From positions 159,705-183,490 of the forward strand of contig NW_004191594.1 in NCBI RefSeq assembly GCF_000330505.1: DNA of 23,786 bases, given 5' to 3'. Below are positions 10,225 through 19,899 of this stretch, piece after piece (positions within the stretch are counted from its first letter, which is position 1; each line of letters opens with the position of its first letter). Source of the DNA: Entamoeba invadens IP1 (Eukaryota > Evosea > Mastigamoebida > Endamoebidae). Under the pieces are notes generated by a model, which was not told the DNA's origin, did not search any database, and was given only the letters and a program-made list of their open reading frames with translations. A program made the position numbers and the translations under genes.

Positions 10225-10420
10225 TCAAATTATTATGACACTTCTTTCACCATCTTTTCATTCATTAAGGGTTACTCAAACCATACTTTAATAATAAAAA
10301 TACTATAGTATATTAGTTTAACGTTCTATTTTATTCAAATAGAGCCTAGAGGACGACTAGTTAAATAAATAGATTTGAATATTAAAAAATATAGTAAATG
10401 CTTTTCCTTTGAAAAAGTAA

Positions 10421-10990
10421 ATGAACTGGAAAAGGAAAAGGATGGAGGCAATTTTACTAGCAGAGAAGTCTGGTAATAATGAGGAAATCCAAAAAGCAAT
10501 CATTACACTGTTGAACAAAGAACCGGCTAATCAATTTGGTATACAACGATTGATCTCACTGCGTATCAAAGAGGGCGACACCTCCTCCGCTATCAAACTC
10601 TTATTCAAATACAACGAAATGTTCATCGAAGCACAGGCACACGTCCAACTCGCTCAACTTCTGTGTAATACAGAGAGATACGACGAGGCTTCAGAAGAAC
10701 TCGACGAGGCTTTATTACTCGAACCAACCAACTTCTATCTCTGGCAATTTGCTGGAGAAGTGGCTTTGAAGCTGAACGACATGACCAAAGCCAAAAAGTT
10801 GTTTCTCACATCTTCAAAGCTTTCAGACTACAAATATTTGCGAGCGCTTATGTCCGCACTTTACACTATCAATCTTTCCAAAGAAAAAGGCGAAAAGGTC
10901 GATGCAATCTGCTCGCAGTTCCAAATCTTTATTGACAAACTCCAAGCAGATGTTGCCGGTATAAAAGAAGAACTCATTGCCTCTTATTGA
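10421..10990 (+). CDS. EMC2: EMC2-like TPR protein (ER membrane protein complex subunit 2)
   Basis: 189 residues, about 20 kDa. Residues 20-130 form tetratricopeptide-type helix pairs. The stretch at 73-118 (AHVQLAQLLCNTERYDEASE, then an Glu-Pro-Thr-Asn-x-Tyr turn) follows the EMC2 order of an A-(H/x)-x-x-L-A-x-L helix, Y-x-x-A-x-x-x-L-x-E, P-x-N, then a Tyr/Trp-rich helix. EMC2 is the cytosolic scaffold of the complex that inserts membrane proteins into the ER. Human EMC2 has 297 residues; this copy lacks about the first 80. An in-frame TAA sits directly before the ATG at 10421. That ATG lies within AATGAACT, a promoter motif, so the next ATG at 10441 may be the real start. The gene is convergent with the 585-residue gene. 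A generic TPR protein is the alternative. Confidence 0.7.
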   Translation: MNWKRKRMEAILLAEKSGNNEEIQKAIITLLNKEPANQFGIQRLISLRIKEGDTSSAIKLLFKYNEMFIEAQAHVQLAQLLCNTERYDEASEELDEALLLEPTNFYLWQFAGEVALKLNDMTKAKKLFLTSSKLSDYKYLRALMSALYTINLSKEKGEKVDAICSQFQIFIDKLQADVAGIKEELIASY

Positions 10991-11048
10991 TTAATTTTTA
11001 CTATTTTAACATCAAGTAGTCTGTCTGTCTGTGATAATACAACTGTAT

Positions 11049-11068
11049 AATATAATATATATTATATT
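11049..11068. repeat. Perfect 20-bp AT palindrome between convergent genes
   Basis: AATATAATATATATTATATT equals its own reverse complement. It lies 58 bases past the EMC2 stop and 66 bases past the stop of the opposing gene, in the shared 3' flank. Being all A/T, it could arise by composition alone. Confidence 0.6.
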
Positions 11069-11134
11069 GTATAATATATATAGATAGATCTGTATAATGG
11101 TACAAAATAGTTAATATATAATACAAAGAACTTC

Positions 11135-12892
11135 TCAAAAATAAGACCGTTGCAAGTTCTTTCTTTTTTTGAGCATCTCCAGTCTCTGGGTTTCGCGCGA
11201 AAGAGTGTTGACTTGGTGTTCAGTTTGTTGAGTGTTAGCCACAAAAGGTTTTTGTGGCTCAATGACACTTCTCTTGGGTGCGGTGATATATCTTACAAAG
11301 GCACTCCTTCGATATGTGTCTTGTGCGTTCTGGGCTTCTTCAAAGAGTGTCTTCACTGTCGACCGTTGTGTTTGTTTTACTTCATCAGGCTTCTCCACTT
11401 CCATTAGTATTGTTCCATACTCTTCAGGCTTTTCTTGTGCTTGTTCTTCATGATGTTCACACTCTTCAATAGATATCCCACTGTTATCTTCCTTATTCAA
11501 ATCTAAGTCGGTGTTCAAGTCAAAACAAACATTCAAAGTCTCCTCCACATCGCCCTTCTCTCCATTCGATGAGTTCTTCCCCGATGTTTTGTCCGAGTGG
11601 ATACAAGCTGCGTCCAAATTAGTATCTATTTTAGTCGTCTCTTCTTCTTCAACGATCACACGACTTTCATTCCTTATAACAGTCGACTCGACTTGAGAGT
11701 TCTTACTAAAATCCTCTATGAATGCATTCTGAAAATTGTCATCCCCAAAATCCGTGTTTGTCGTAATCAATCTCTTAGGTGGTAAGTCTTCGATGTACCC
11801 ACTGTTATAATTGGCGTTCCAAAATTGTGTTCTGTACCCACTGTAAATGCTTTGACAGGGTCGTTTGTCTTCTTTGGGGTCTTCTTCGATTAACACTACA
11901 GGCTGAGGCTTCCGAGGTATCTTGTAATGAACTTTCTGTGAAACAGTCATCGAATCATTGACATGTTTGTTGGCATCATTCACACTATCGTTCAATATTC
12001 GTTGCTTAATTTCCATCAAACGGAGTCGCTCGTTGTCCACCACTTTCTTCTTCTTTCCAACCAATTTGGCTTTTTCGCCTTTCCCAAAGTTGAGGGTTTC
12101 GACTTTCTGAAGTTTTCGAGGTAATCTTGGCCGTCGGGCTTTTTTAACAACTTTGTCTACTTTGACTACTTTAACAATCGAGTTTTCAGGTTCCTCGTCG
12201 CTTTCACTGTCATCGGTGAATATCTCGGTGTCGCTCTTTCCGTCGTCGAAATATTCCAATTCAGTGTCGTCCGACGTTGACATGTAATTTAAATTGTTTT
12301 TATATTCCAAGAACTGCGTGTCGTCATTCGCAGACTCTTCCGACATCGAGTCTTGTGGCGTGAACAAAATTTTCTCGCTAAAGAGTGTTGGACACGCTTC
12401 TTTGACTATATCTGCAATATCCTTTCTCTTTTGTTCCTCGTCCATCCGTTTCTTTCTCACCTCTCGGAGGGCAAGTTTGGGTTCATCATCTCCGTTCTCG
12501 TTTTCTCCGGTTGTTTCGTTCTGTTGTTGACTCTCCACCTCCATCAATTTGTTTGGTTTATTCACTTCAAAATACTTCGTAAAGTCGTGGGACGTGTTTT
12601 CTTCTTCTTTTTCCATTCTTAACCTTTTGGTCATATTCTTTGTGTCATTTTTCTCGACTTTTTCATTCGCAACTGAATTTTTCACAGTGATGCGATCGAA
12701 ACCATTAAACTCCTCCCGTTCTTCTATGTCTTCACGTACTATCATACGCACCCGTTTAGCTGATTTGGTCGGGTACTTTGATGGCCGGAGCGCATCGAGC
12801 ATTTGTTGTGTGACGATAACTTCGGGGTGGAGGGGTTCGTCACGTTTCAATACAATGAATTCATATTCCTCCGCGTACAACGTTCTTGTCAT
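11135..12892 (-). CDS. Disordered charged protein, probably nuclear, function unknown
   Basis: 585 residues, opening MTRTLYAEEYEFIVLKRDEP. Most of it is hydrophilic, with few long hydrophobic stretches. An acidic serine-rich segment at about 207-237 (SDTEIFTDDSESDEEPE) offers casein-kinase-2-type sites. It is followed by basic clusters at 250-260 (KKARRPRLPRK) and 280-283 (KKKK) that look like nuclear localisation signals. A further basic segment near 144-158 (REVRKKRMDEEQKRK) and a basic C-terminus (LEMLKKRKNLQRSYF) are also present. No enzyme motif or known domain is seen. The acidic-then-basic layout is common in chromatin or ribosome-biogenesis proteins, but that is only analogy. A TATA-like GTATTAAAGC (12996-12987 on the minus strand) lies about 95 bases upstream of the ATG. 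Confidence 0.8.
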   Translation of the reverse strand: MTRTLYAEEYEFIVLKRDEPLHPEVIVTQQMLDALRPSKYPTKSAKRVRMIVREDIEEREEFNGFDRITVKNSVANEKVEKNDTKNMTKRLRMEKEEENTSHDFTKYFEVNKPNKLMEVESQQQNETTGENENGDDEPKLALREVRKKRMDEEQKRKDIADIVKEACPTLFSEKILFTPQDSMSEESANDDTQFLEYKNNLNYMSTSDDTELEYFDDGKSDTEIFTDDSESDEEPENSIVKVVKVDKVVKKARRPRLPRKLQKVETLNFGKGEKAKLVGKKKKVVDNERLRLMEIKQRILNDSVNDANKHVNDSMTVSQKVHYKIPRKPQPVVLIEEDPKEDKRPCQSIYSGYRTQFWNANYNSGYIEDLPPKRLITTNTDFGDDNFQNAFIEDFSKNSQVESTVIRNESRVIVEEEETTKIDTNLDAACIHSDKTSGKNSSNGEKGDVEETLNVCFDLNTDLDLNKEDNSGISIEECEHHEEQAQEKPEEYGTILMEVEKPDEVKQTQRSTVKTLFEEAQNAQDTYRRSAFVRYITAPKRSVIEPQKPFVANTQQTEHQVNTLSRETQRLEMLKKRKNLQRSYF

Positions 12893-13276
12893 CTTCGTGT
12901 GAGTCTTTGTTTGTCACATCAATCTATTTCAAAGAGAACAAACTCGCTTAACTATCCGTTTATTGATTTCTTCCATCAATCGTGTTGCTTTAATACATTT
13001 AACTAGTTTCTTTTCCTTAAAGATAAAGTATAATTATTATTATTATAATTAAACTTATATAATTAATTCAACAGTTTTAGTGGTATTTTATTAGTATTGA
13101 ATAGAATACTATTCTATGATAATAAAATAGTTTTATTGTATTATCAATATTGTATTTTAAACTGGTATTTGTATTTAGAAAATGAATTATTATTTGTTAA
13201 TAAAGAAACTATTATATAACTATAATTAGATGCCATACAATTACAACGAAATAATTGAATAAACAGTGCGAAGGAA
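12893..13276. other. AT-rich spacer with two small inverted repeats
   Basis: This is the promoter side of the 585-residue gene and the 3' flank of the Rho GEF gene, both on the minus strand. It includes ATAGAATA/TATTCTAT with a one-base centre (13101-13117) and, directly after, AATAAAA/TTTTATT with a three-base loop (about 13119-13135). No gene seen. Confidence 0.55.
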
Positions 13277-15496
13277 TTAGTACTTTGATATGTAGAAGAG
13301 AGGATTTATGTTGTTAAGAACATACCATTTTTCGTCCACTATCTTTTGAATGACTTTAGAACACTTTTCGGCGTATTCATTGGTGATAAAAGATGCTCTG
13401 AAGACTGCGCAACTTGACAAATTCTTGATGACGACGGTATTCTTTTCAGGTGAAGATATGACTTGGTCATCAATTTCAAATGTTTTAAATACTTTATTGG
13501 TTTGTACGTTGATGACAAGAATCAAATCGTTGACTATCAATACAACGCCACTTGTTTTCTCACCCAAGTCGACGTCTCCTTTAAAAAACAAGACTCTGTT
13601 AGATGTAAAGAACTCCAGAAGATTTCTTTTTTCAAATTCCACGTACAAGTTGTCTCGTGCTGTTGCGCGTTCGTCGACTACTTTAGAGAACGTGTGATAC
13701 TTTCTATAAGCTTTATTTAATACGACGATGTCTGGGTGTTTGTTTGGTGTAGTTTTAATTAATTCAGAGATTAAGATAGGGTATCTCATCACACGTTGAA
13801 CTGGTTGAATCAACAATTGTTCGAGTACTTGGTGTTCCAATTCTTGTTGCATTTTATTAGTTTTGACCAGTTCGATAACAAGTGGGTTCTTTGTAGAGAG
13901 TTGTTTCCAGACTTTAAGAGAGTAGTTGTAGTGTATAGTATATTGCAGTAATGGTATCACATGAGTGAAACAGTCTAACAGTGAATTCCCACACATACTC
14001 TCAGCTTTAAAAGTGTGTAAACACCGATTCAATTTGTCTTTCACTATTAAACAGTTTTCACAGACACTTTGGAAAGAAGGGTTAAAGATCCGATCAACAT
14101 TCTCTTGTGTGGGGGCGGTTATCCCTAAGATTTCTAAGCCCTTTTCATTATCTTGCCGACCCCCCTTTTCAGTGGAAGTGTATGCCATAGTTTCTAATGG
14201 CCTTTTGAAGTACTTTACCAACAACTGCATGGTCTTGTAGAGAGTTTCTTCTGTTTGAGCCATCTCGTTAAACACTTTCTTGCGCTTGGAAATCATTTTA
14301 AATGTGCACACGCGTCTTGTCAGAAACCCACGAATCACTCTTTGCATTTGACATATTCTGAATTGCGTCACTTGATCTTGTAAAGTCGAATCACACGTCT
14401 GTCTGAATAACATCTGCTTCGGTGACTTCTCAGGACTCGTTTTTGTCCCGTCTTCTAAATAGAGATTTCGCTTTATGGAAAGACTACTTGCTCGTTTTCG
14501 TTCACTCACGTTGCAACAAAATTTTCCTAGAAAATTTTCATCACTTGCAATACAAGTTCTCTCATTCTCCGGGTGACTGACGCTATCGTCGGAGTTTGTT
14601 TCCTTATTCTCATTTTTACTCTCCGAAGAGAATGAAAGGACTTTTGAAACATTGACACCCTTCTCTCTATAACTTCTTCTCTTCTTTCTTTTCTCGTCGA
14701 ACACTTGAACGTTTTCAACAATAGAATACCTCTTAAAATTCTTTTCTATCTCCTTTTCACTGATGTTCTCTTCTTGACGAGCTTCATGTGTAAGAGCAGA
14801 GGTAATACTTTGAACACTTCCATTTGTTTCATTTTCTTCTTGAAAGAAAGAGTCGGCGACGGGGTCTTCTTTTTTCAATGATAATCCACAACTGTACGAC
14901 TTGATCCGCGTGGTGTGTTTTCTGATTGGCACTGTTCCAAGAAAATTGGTCTTGAGATACCCAACTACACGTCCTTTAGTATCTTTTGTCCAGAGACGGA
15001 GTTGTTCGATGACGCTCTGTCTTCTGTAATCGTCGTCGACTTTTCCAAGTAAAAGTTGTTGAATAGTGTCATGAATTATTGCTTGTTCATTCACTGAAAG
15101 GGTGTTTTGAACAACACGTGTAAGAACACTAGAATTCATTGAGACAAATAAAACCTTTAAAAAGTCGATTTGTTGATCAATTTGGAAGTACGATAAGACA
15201 CAACTTAATGGAACACCGTGTTTTAACAATACTGCAGCTCTTTCATACACTTTGTGTTTCGGTGTTTGGTTATAACAAAATGTGAGGGGGTAGTTTTGTG
15301 CATACTTCACTAGGATTTTGATTTCCTTGAACTCATAAGACCCAACCAAGTACTCGACGTTTGTGTTCACAAGAATGTTTTGGTATTTGGAGAGGATGGA
15401 GTAAAGTGAGGTCTGTTTAAATCTGTCTGAACTGATCAACGAAACTGGAAACGAAATTTTCTCTGCAAACGATGCAAGGACAATGTAGGCACTCAT
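13277..15496 (-). CDS. Rho guanine-nucleotide exchange factor with IQ, DH and PH domains
   Basis: 739 residues. An IQ motif at about 383-399 (CQMQRVIRGFLTRRVCTF) is a calmodulin or light-chain site. The DH domain spans about 410-612: its signature LLIQPVQRVMRYPILISEL at 561-579 matches the QRV.RYP.L..EL helix that contacts the GTPase, with a helical core upstream. The PH domain follows at about 618-723 (RVLFFKGDVDL, then SGVVLIVNDLILVINVQ, ending in a Trp-containing helix). DH-PH proteins load GTP on Rho/Rac GTPases and so direct actin remodelling, an expanded gene group in Entamoeba. The N-terminal 200 residues are helical and unassigned; about 200-360 is disordered and Ser/Lys/Glu-rich. The open frame continues 22 codons upstream to a GTG at 15562, but the first ATG is at 15496 (MSAYIVLASF). 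Confidence 0.9.
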   Translation of the reverse strand: MSAYIVLASFAEKISFPVSLISSDRFKQTSLYSILSKYQNILVNTNVEYLVGSYEFKEIKILVKYAQNYPLTFCYNQTPKHKVYERAAVLLKHGVPLSCVLSYFQIDQQIDFLKVLFVSMNSSVLTRVVQNTLSVNEQAIIHDTIQQLLLGKVDDDYRRQSVIEQLRLWTKDTKGRVVGYLKTNFLGTVPIRKHTTRIKSYSCGLSLKKEDPVADSFFQEENETNGSVQSITSALTHEARQEENISEKEIEKNFKRYSIVENVQVFDEKRKKRRSYREKGVNVSKVLSFSSESKNENKETNSDDSVSHPENERTCIASDENFLGKFCCNVSERKRASSLSIKRNLYLEDGTKTSPEKSPKQMLFRQTCDSTLQDQVTQFRICQMQRVIRGFLTRRVCTFKMISKRKKVFNEMAQTEETLYKTMQLLVKYFKRPLETMAYTSTEKGGRQDNEKGLEILGITAPTQENVDRIFNPSFQSVCENCLIVKDKLNRCLHTFKAESMCGNSLLDCFTHVIPLLQYTIHYNYSLKVWKQLSTKNPLVIELVKTNKMQQELEHQVLEQLLIQPVQRVMRYPILISELIKTTPNKHPDIVVLNKAYRKYHTFSKVVDERATARDNLYVEFEKRNLLEFFTSNRVLFFKGDVDLGEKTSGVVLIVNDLILVINVQTNKVFKTFEIDDQVISSPEKNTVVIKNLSSCAVFRASFITNEYAEKCSKVIQKIVDEKWYVLNNINPLFYISKY

Positions 15497-16110
15497 TCGA
15501 ATGCAAGTGAATTGTCGAAGAATTAATAAGTTAAAAAATTGGGTTTGAGAGAGGAATAACACGGCGATATAAATAGTTTATCTTTTTAGTATTTTATTAG
15601 TTATTTATTGTTCCAATTTGCTTTGTATTTAGAAATTTGAAAGTATTTTGTTGGTTCTTTAAAAAAAGAAAAATAATTCATTGAATTAATTAACAATTAT
15701 TAATTACTAATATCTTGAATCTATAATTAAAGAAAAATAGTGATGCTATTTTAAAGAGCGCCATTCGAAATATTAATGGGGTATATTTTACTGAACCATT
15801 TATTATATTAAAAAGAACCATTAACAAACTCAAAAGGTGTGTTTAGAATTTTGTATAATTAAAAATACAAATGCAATGCTCAAACGTTGTGTTTTTAATA
15901 TTTAAATAGCTTTTAATACTATATTATACTAAATTATAATGAGTAATTGGCTGATGTTTGTAACATGACTTGTGAGTAGATAAACACATAAAAATGTGTG
16001 AATATTATAACGAAAACACTACAATTGAGTTAGTATAAGAAGGAACCAATCCTCCGTCATTTAATGGATTTGACAGGATATATTGTAATAATACAAACAT
16101 AACACACAAA
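15497..16110. other. AT-rich spacer
   Basis: This is the 5' flank of the Rho GEF gene and the 3' flank of the small gene at 16111-16392. A TATA-like CTATTTATATC lies on the minus strand near 15570-15580. No ORF of note, tRNA or transposon end seen. Confidence 0.55.
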
Positions 16111-16392
16111 TTAGAGAGAAGAAGGGTCTGGATATAAACAAGTGTCATTCAATGTTTTTGTCCATTGAGAAACTCTCTCTATCTTTTGGTGTGGTGAAAG
16201 GATGTTAAAGTTTTTTAGGTTACTTTTTGTCAGTCTTTTTTTGTCGTTATTTTTGCGTGGTTTTTTTTCACTACACTTTTTGGTCTTTTCGATGAGAGAG
16301 CTTTCGACGACGTCTGAGTTGTTAGCGGAGTGCGTTACACACTTGTAGTCTGTTAAAAAGAATGGTGTGTTTAAAAGTGCTGTTTGTTGCAT
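16111..16392 (-). CDS. Small basic protein, family member A (unknown)
   Basis: 93 residues from an ATG at 16392. The N-terminus is MQQTALLNTPFFLTDYKCV, the middle is very Lys/Asn-rich (EKTKKCSEKKPRKNNDKKR), and it ends RVSQWTKTLNDTCLYPDPSSL after the stop-proximal Trp. The end W-x9-YPDPSSL and the SDVVESS block recall the protein at 19900-20232 (W-x10-YPHPSLLN, SDIVPRS). A TTATTTAAATG stretch about 20 bases before the ATG could serve as a TATA box. It stands alone in a gene-poor stretch. The basic middle could be a nuclear signal. No known domain. Confidence 0.5.
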   Translation of the reverse strand: MQQTALLNTPFFLTDYKCVTHSANNSDVVESSLIEKTKKCSEKKPRKNNDKKRLTKSNLKNFNILSPHQKIERVSQWTKTLNDTCLYPDPSSL

Positions 16393-16713
16393 AATAAGTT
16401 AAGAACTCAATTCATTTAAATAAGAAAATTTAGCGAATGAAAAAAATGAAAAGAAGACTTATATTTGGTATTGACTCTTAATAAGAGTTTTCTTTTTATT
16501 AGAATGATTTTGCATAAGTTAGCCTTCTTTCTCTTTATAATTCGGCAAAAATAAAAATTGCCTTGAGTTTCGAGGAGTGATAACACGATAAAAAGCGGTG
16601 GATTATAAATATGAAAATTTTTGTAACACATAAAATTCACAGGATGAAATTAATAAAAATATTTTTGGGTCATTTGCGGCTATTTGTCGTTTCTTTTTGT
16701 ATTATATCGGGGT

Positions 16714-16824
16714 TTAACAACTTTTTATTATTACTTTTAGTTTTCTTTTTTTATGGATGAATTGACCTAAATCTCCGAACACAATGACGACTAATGTTGT
16801 TTTTTCTTCCGCCATTTTTGACAT
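16714..16824 (-). CDS. 36-codon ORF, possible first exon or remnant
   Basis: From an ATG at 16824 it reads MSKMAEEKTTLVVIVFGDLG and then a basic tail to TAA at 16716-16714. The first 21 codons look coding (GTC GTC ATT GTG TTC GGA GAT). The LVVIVFGDLGQ block resembles the start of ALG1-type mannosyltransferases (VVVLGD.G.SP), but the following SPR motif is absent and no GTTTGT donor or second exon was found. It may be a relic or chance. Confidence 0.25.
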   Translation of the reverse strand: MSKMAEEKTTLVVIVFGDLGQFIHKKRKLKVIIKSC

Positions 16825-16828
16825 TTCG

Positions 16829-17481
16829 GGTTTATTTAATTATTATAACTTTTTTCCCCTAAAAGTCAATTTTATCGGTATGATTTGTTATTTTCAGTTG
16901 CATTAATAAGTTTCGTTTTCCGATAAAATAATAAAAAGATGAATATGTAAAAAAATAAAAATTAAATGGGTTTCAAGAAAAAATAACAAATTTGCGTGTT
17001 TGAATTTTTATTTAAATTAGTTTAAAACGATTGGTTCAATATTAAATAATTACTCACCATTTTGATTAAGGCACACGTCATTATTTATTAATTACATTAC
17101 AAGATTTTTATGACATAATAACGGGATATTAAAGTAAAATGTGATAACAGAAAATAATAATCAACAAAACCGCCGAAGTTTATTACTCATTATTTTAATT
17201 ATAATGTTAATATTAATGTTATTGTGTATTAATGCAACAATAACATTTTTGATGACAATTAAATCAGTATTATTTTTCAATATAAAAAATAATTTGAATA
17301 TTTTTTTCTATTTATAAATAATTTTTGCAAAGCTTTAAATAACAAGCAAAAATTCTTATTGGTGTTTGAAAATACAAATTATAGATTTATTATTAAAAAA
17401 AGTTAAATCTTTTGAATGTTGTTAGAAATTGTTTAATATTTTGACTCTTGTTACACAATTTAGTCGATATTTTGAATTAAT
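16829..17481. other. AT-rich gene-poor spacer
   Basis: No credible ORF. A 9-bp inverted repeat TTTTATCGG/CCGATAAAA brackets 59 bases at 16870-16928. The remainder is homopolymer-rich A/T leading into the TAA microsatellite. Confidence 0.5.
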
Positions 17482-17592
<111 letters not shown>

Positions 17593-17902
17593 CAATTATT
17601 TATTACATTAGCTCAATTTAATTAAAAACAATTTAAAAGTATTATTAAGAACACCAAAATAATTATTTGAATACACATTATGTGTTTGTTTAAATTATTT
17701 AATAGAACAACATTAAGGTATAAATATGTTTAATTAAAGTGACAGTGGTAAAAGCTTAAAGCCTCTTCTTTACTCTTTTCAATAATTGTTTTAAAAATCA
17801 ATTTTTATTGTGAATTGCACTCTTGAAGTAAAAAGTAAAAGAGCCTGAAATAACATATTATAAATAACATTTTTTGAACAAAAATACTTGAAAAGTATTT
17901 AG

Positions 17903-18460
17903 ATGCAAGGCCGGAGCAACACAAAAGAACGAAACGAATATAATTCTTCTCATCGGAAGAGAAACAGTGAGGACGATGCCTTTTATCAAGGCGTGTATAT
18001 TGGCGTTCTTAATAAGTTTTACGACCTTCGCATAGAGAAGCCAGAGCTTGCCAAAACCATAGCACACCCATTTTTCCGTATCGTTTCTATTTCGACGGAG
18101 TATGACGAGATCCAACTTGCTGAGTATGTCGAGAATAGATGCAACGAGATTTTTCAGTCGGACATCTCTTCTGGGATGAAAGTATCGACCGTACAACGGC
18201 GGTTTGAGCGGAATAAAGTGATTGAAACACTACACTTGATGGTCGATGCGATAGAGATGAAGGACTTCTCGTTCTCTTCCACTGAGAACAATGCGCACGT
18301 TGACAAACACACTTATTACATCAAAGACAAATACAACACTCTAGATATTATTAAAAAGGGGTGTAAAATAAACGAGTTCATCACGCAGCTGTTTACGTAC
18401 GAGAGCGAACTTCTTCTTCAAAAGAATGACCAATCCCTTCAACAAATTCTTGGCTTCTGA
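17903..18460 (+). CDS. Unknown 185-residue protein
   Basis: It opens MQGRSNTKERNEYNSSHRKR, a basic, Ser/Asn-rich leader that is probably disordered. Residues 28-185 look like a compact, mostly helical domain with regular hydrophobic spacing (AFYQGVYIGVLNKFYDL, KVIETLHLMVDAIEM, INEFITQLFTYESELLL). No signal peptide, membrane segment or catalytic motif. Codons are coding-like throughout (GAC, ATC, TTC, CGC). TTTTGAAC lies 34 bases before the ATG and could be a GAAC-type element. It is convergent with the gene at 18545-19444, only 84 bases away. I do not recognise the family. Confidence 0.75.
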   Translation: MQGRSNTKERNEYNSSHRKRNSEDDAFYQGVYIGVLNKFYDLRIEKPELAKTIAHPFFRIVSISTEYDEIQLAEYVENRCNEIFQSDISSGMKVSTVQRRFERNKVIETLHLMVDAIEMKDFSFSSTENNAHVDKHTYYIKDKYNTLDIIKKGCKINEFITQLFTYESELLLQKNDQSLQQILGF

Positions 18461-18544
18461 TTCTGTACTTTGGTGTTATTAATCCACTTCCTGTTATTTC
18501 AATTTTATCCAATTTCTAAAATGATCTCCACCACTAGTAAATTA

Positions 18545-19444
18545 TTACAAGGAAGAGATTATTTCTCTTGCTCTTTGCAAATAAATTTTCGCCTCTTCTG
18601 TGTTCTCGATCCGCCACCCCTTCTCAATTTTTGCTGTGATTGACTTGGAAATAACTTGGAGTCTTTGTGGCTGTAGTGTGTTTATCTCATTTTCTTTCAT
18701 TTTCTCGATCTCGTTCCGCCTCTTATGTTTTTCGTTTATTTCGTCTGATTTTCTTGTAACTTTTTTTGGTGATTTTTTTTCCTCTTCCGAACTTTGTAGT
18801 TTTGGCGTTTTTTCGCTTTTTAAATTTTCCACTTTTTTTTCTTCTTTTTCTTTTTTTTTGACAAAATCGACTTTTTCGTTTTTTTCGAAGTCGATTTCGA
18901 TATTTCCATCGCTTCTCCATCTTCCCGACTCGTCCTCTCCGGTGAATATTGCGAACCCGTCGCCCCCAAATTTCTCGATGACGTGTTGTGATGGTTTTTC
19001 GATAAGAACTTTGTCGACGATGTCATTGAATACGACGAGATTGGGGTCTCCGAGTCGAAACGAGATTTCCGCGATTTTTCGAATTTCTCGAGGATTTCGA
19101 GTTGGGTTGATGTGACACAGATACTTCTCGGCGGCTAATTTGTCTTCGGGATCAAGAAGCGCAAGTTGAGTGAAGAAATTTGAGAATTCCGAGATCTTTG
19201 CGAGATCCGGAAGGTCTAACGTCAAAATCAAATTTTTGAAATTGTCAATTTCACTTTTTGGCAGAGGGATTGAAAGTGCGTAAAACAAATCCGCAAAAAG
19301 TCGGATTTCTTTGTTTTTAACGGAAGTGAAAACTTTGTCAAAATGTGATTGAAATGTTTCGTGTGAATCGGTTTGATATTTTTCATCGAGTGATGTCGCA
19401 AAAATAAAAAGAGGAGTTACTTGTTTGATTAACCACGCTTCCAT
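18545..19444 (-). CDS. Unknown helical protein with charged tail
   Basis: 299 residues from the first ATG at 19444 (MEAWLIKQVTPLFIFATSLD). The frame is open 13 codons further upstream but starts there with a TTG. Residues 1-165 are helical and moderately hydrophobic. About 185-260 is a Lys/Glu-rich low-complexity stretch (FVKKKEKEEKKVENL, SEEEKKSPKKV), and the last 35 form another helix. The segment FNDIVDKVLIEKPSQHVIEK faintly recalls the end of the IST1 domain of ESCRT proteins (VN...KLSV..P...LVE.YL), but the preceding helices do not clearly match, so I do not assign it. Arg codons favour CGA and many TCG and GCG codons occur, giving this gene more CpG than its neighbours. Confidence 0.75.
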   Translation of the reverse strand: MEAWLIKQVTPLFIFATSLDEKYQTDSHETFQSHFDKVFTSVKNKEIRLFADLFYALSIPLPKSEIDNFKNLILTLDLPDLAKISEFSNFFTQLALLDPEDKLAAEKYLCHINPTRNPREIRKIAEISFRLGDPNLVVFNDIVDKVLIEKPSQHVIEKFGGDGFAIFTGEDESGRWRSDGNIEIDFEKNEKVDFVKKKEKEEKKVENLKSEKTPKLQSSEEEKKSPKKVTRKSDEINEKHKRRNEIEKMKENEINTLQPQRLQVISKSITAKIEKGWRIENTEEAKIYLQRAREIISSL

Positions 19445-19899
19445 TCTGGCTTTTTCATTTCGTTTTGTGATAAAATTTATCAAAAATCCATTATCATTAA
19501 GTAATTTTCAAATTATAATATTGTTAATTTTTATTATTTATGAAATGGTTAACTTAGAATTATTAATTAATTATTAATTTATTATTAATTAAATCAATAA
19601 TTTTAAGTTAGAATTATTGATTTAATTAATATATTAATTCTTATGTTATTATTATTATAATAATAATATATAATTTGGAGCTTGTATAATTATTTTAGTT
19701 TTAAAATTTTTTTATGAAAAAAAATGAATATTATAATAAAACATTAGAAAATATATTAATTAAAATAGTTTAAACAATGATATAATTAATTATTATAAAC
19801 AAATTATTAATTTAATATAAAAATTTATAGAAAAATATTAATGATTTGAAAACCATAATTAACACACATTACAAATAAATATACAGACAGACACTACCC
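19445..19899. other. AT-rich spacer with a 22-bp palindrome
   Basis: Almost pure A/T. The palindrome TATTATTATTATAATAATAA (continuing TA) occupies 19647-19668. No gene seen. The right end is the 3' flank of the small gene at 19900. Confidence 0.5.

Noticed and set aside
12294..12902. Plus-strand Ser/Phe-rich open frames
   Set aside because: They are shadows of the acidic Lys/Glu-rich 585-residue gene on the minus strand.
15740..15802. Possible C/D-box snoRNA (TGATGC ... CTGA)
   Set aside because: Box C departs from RTGATGA, there is no flanking stem and no clear guide segment.
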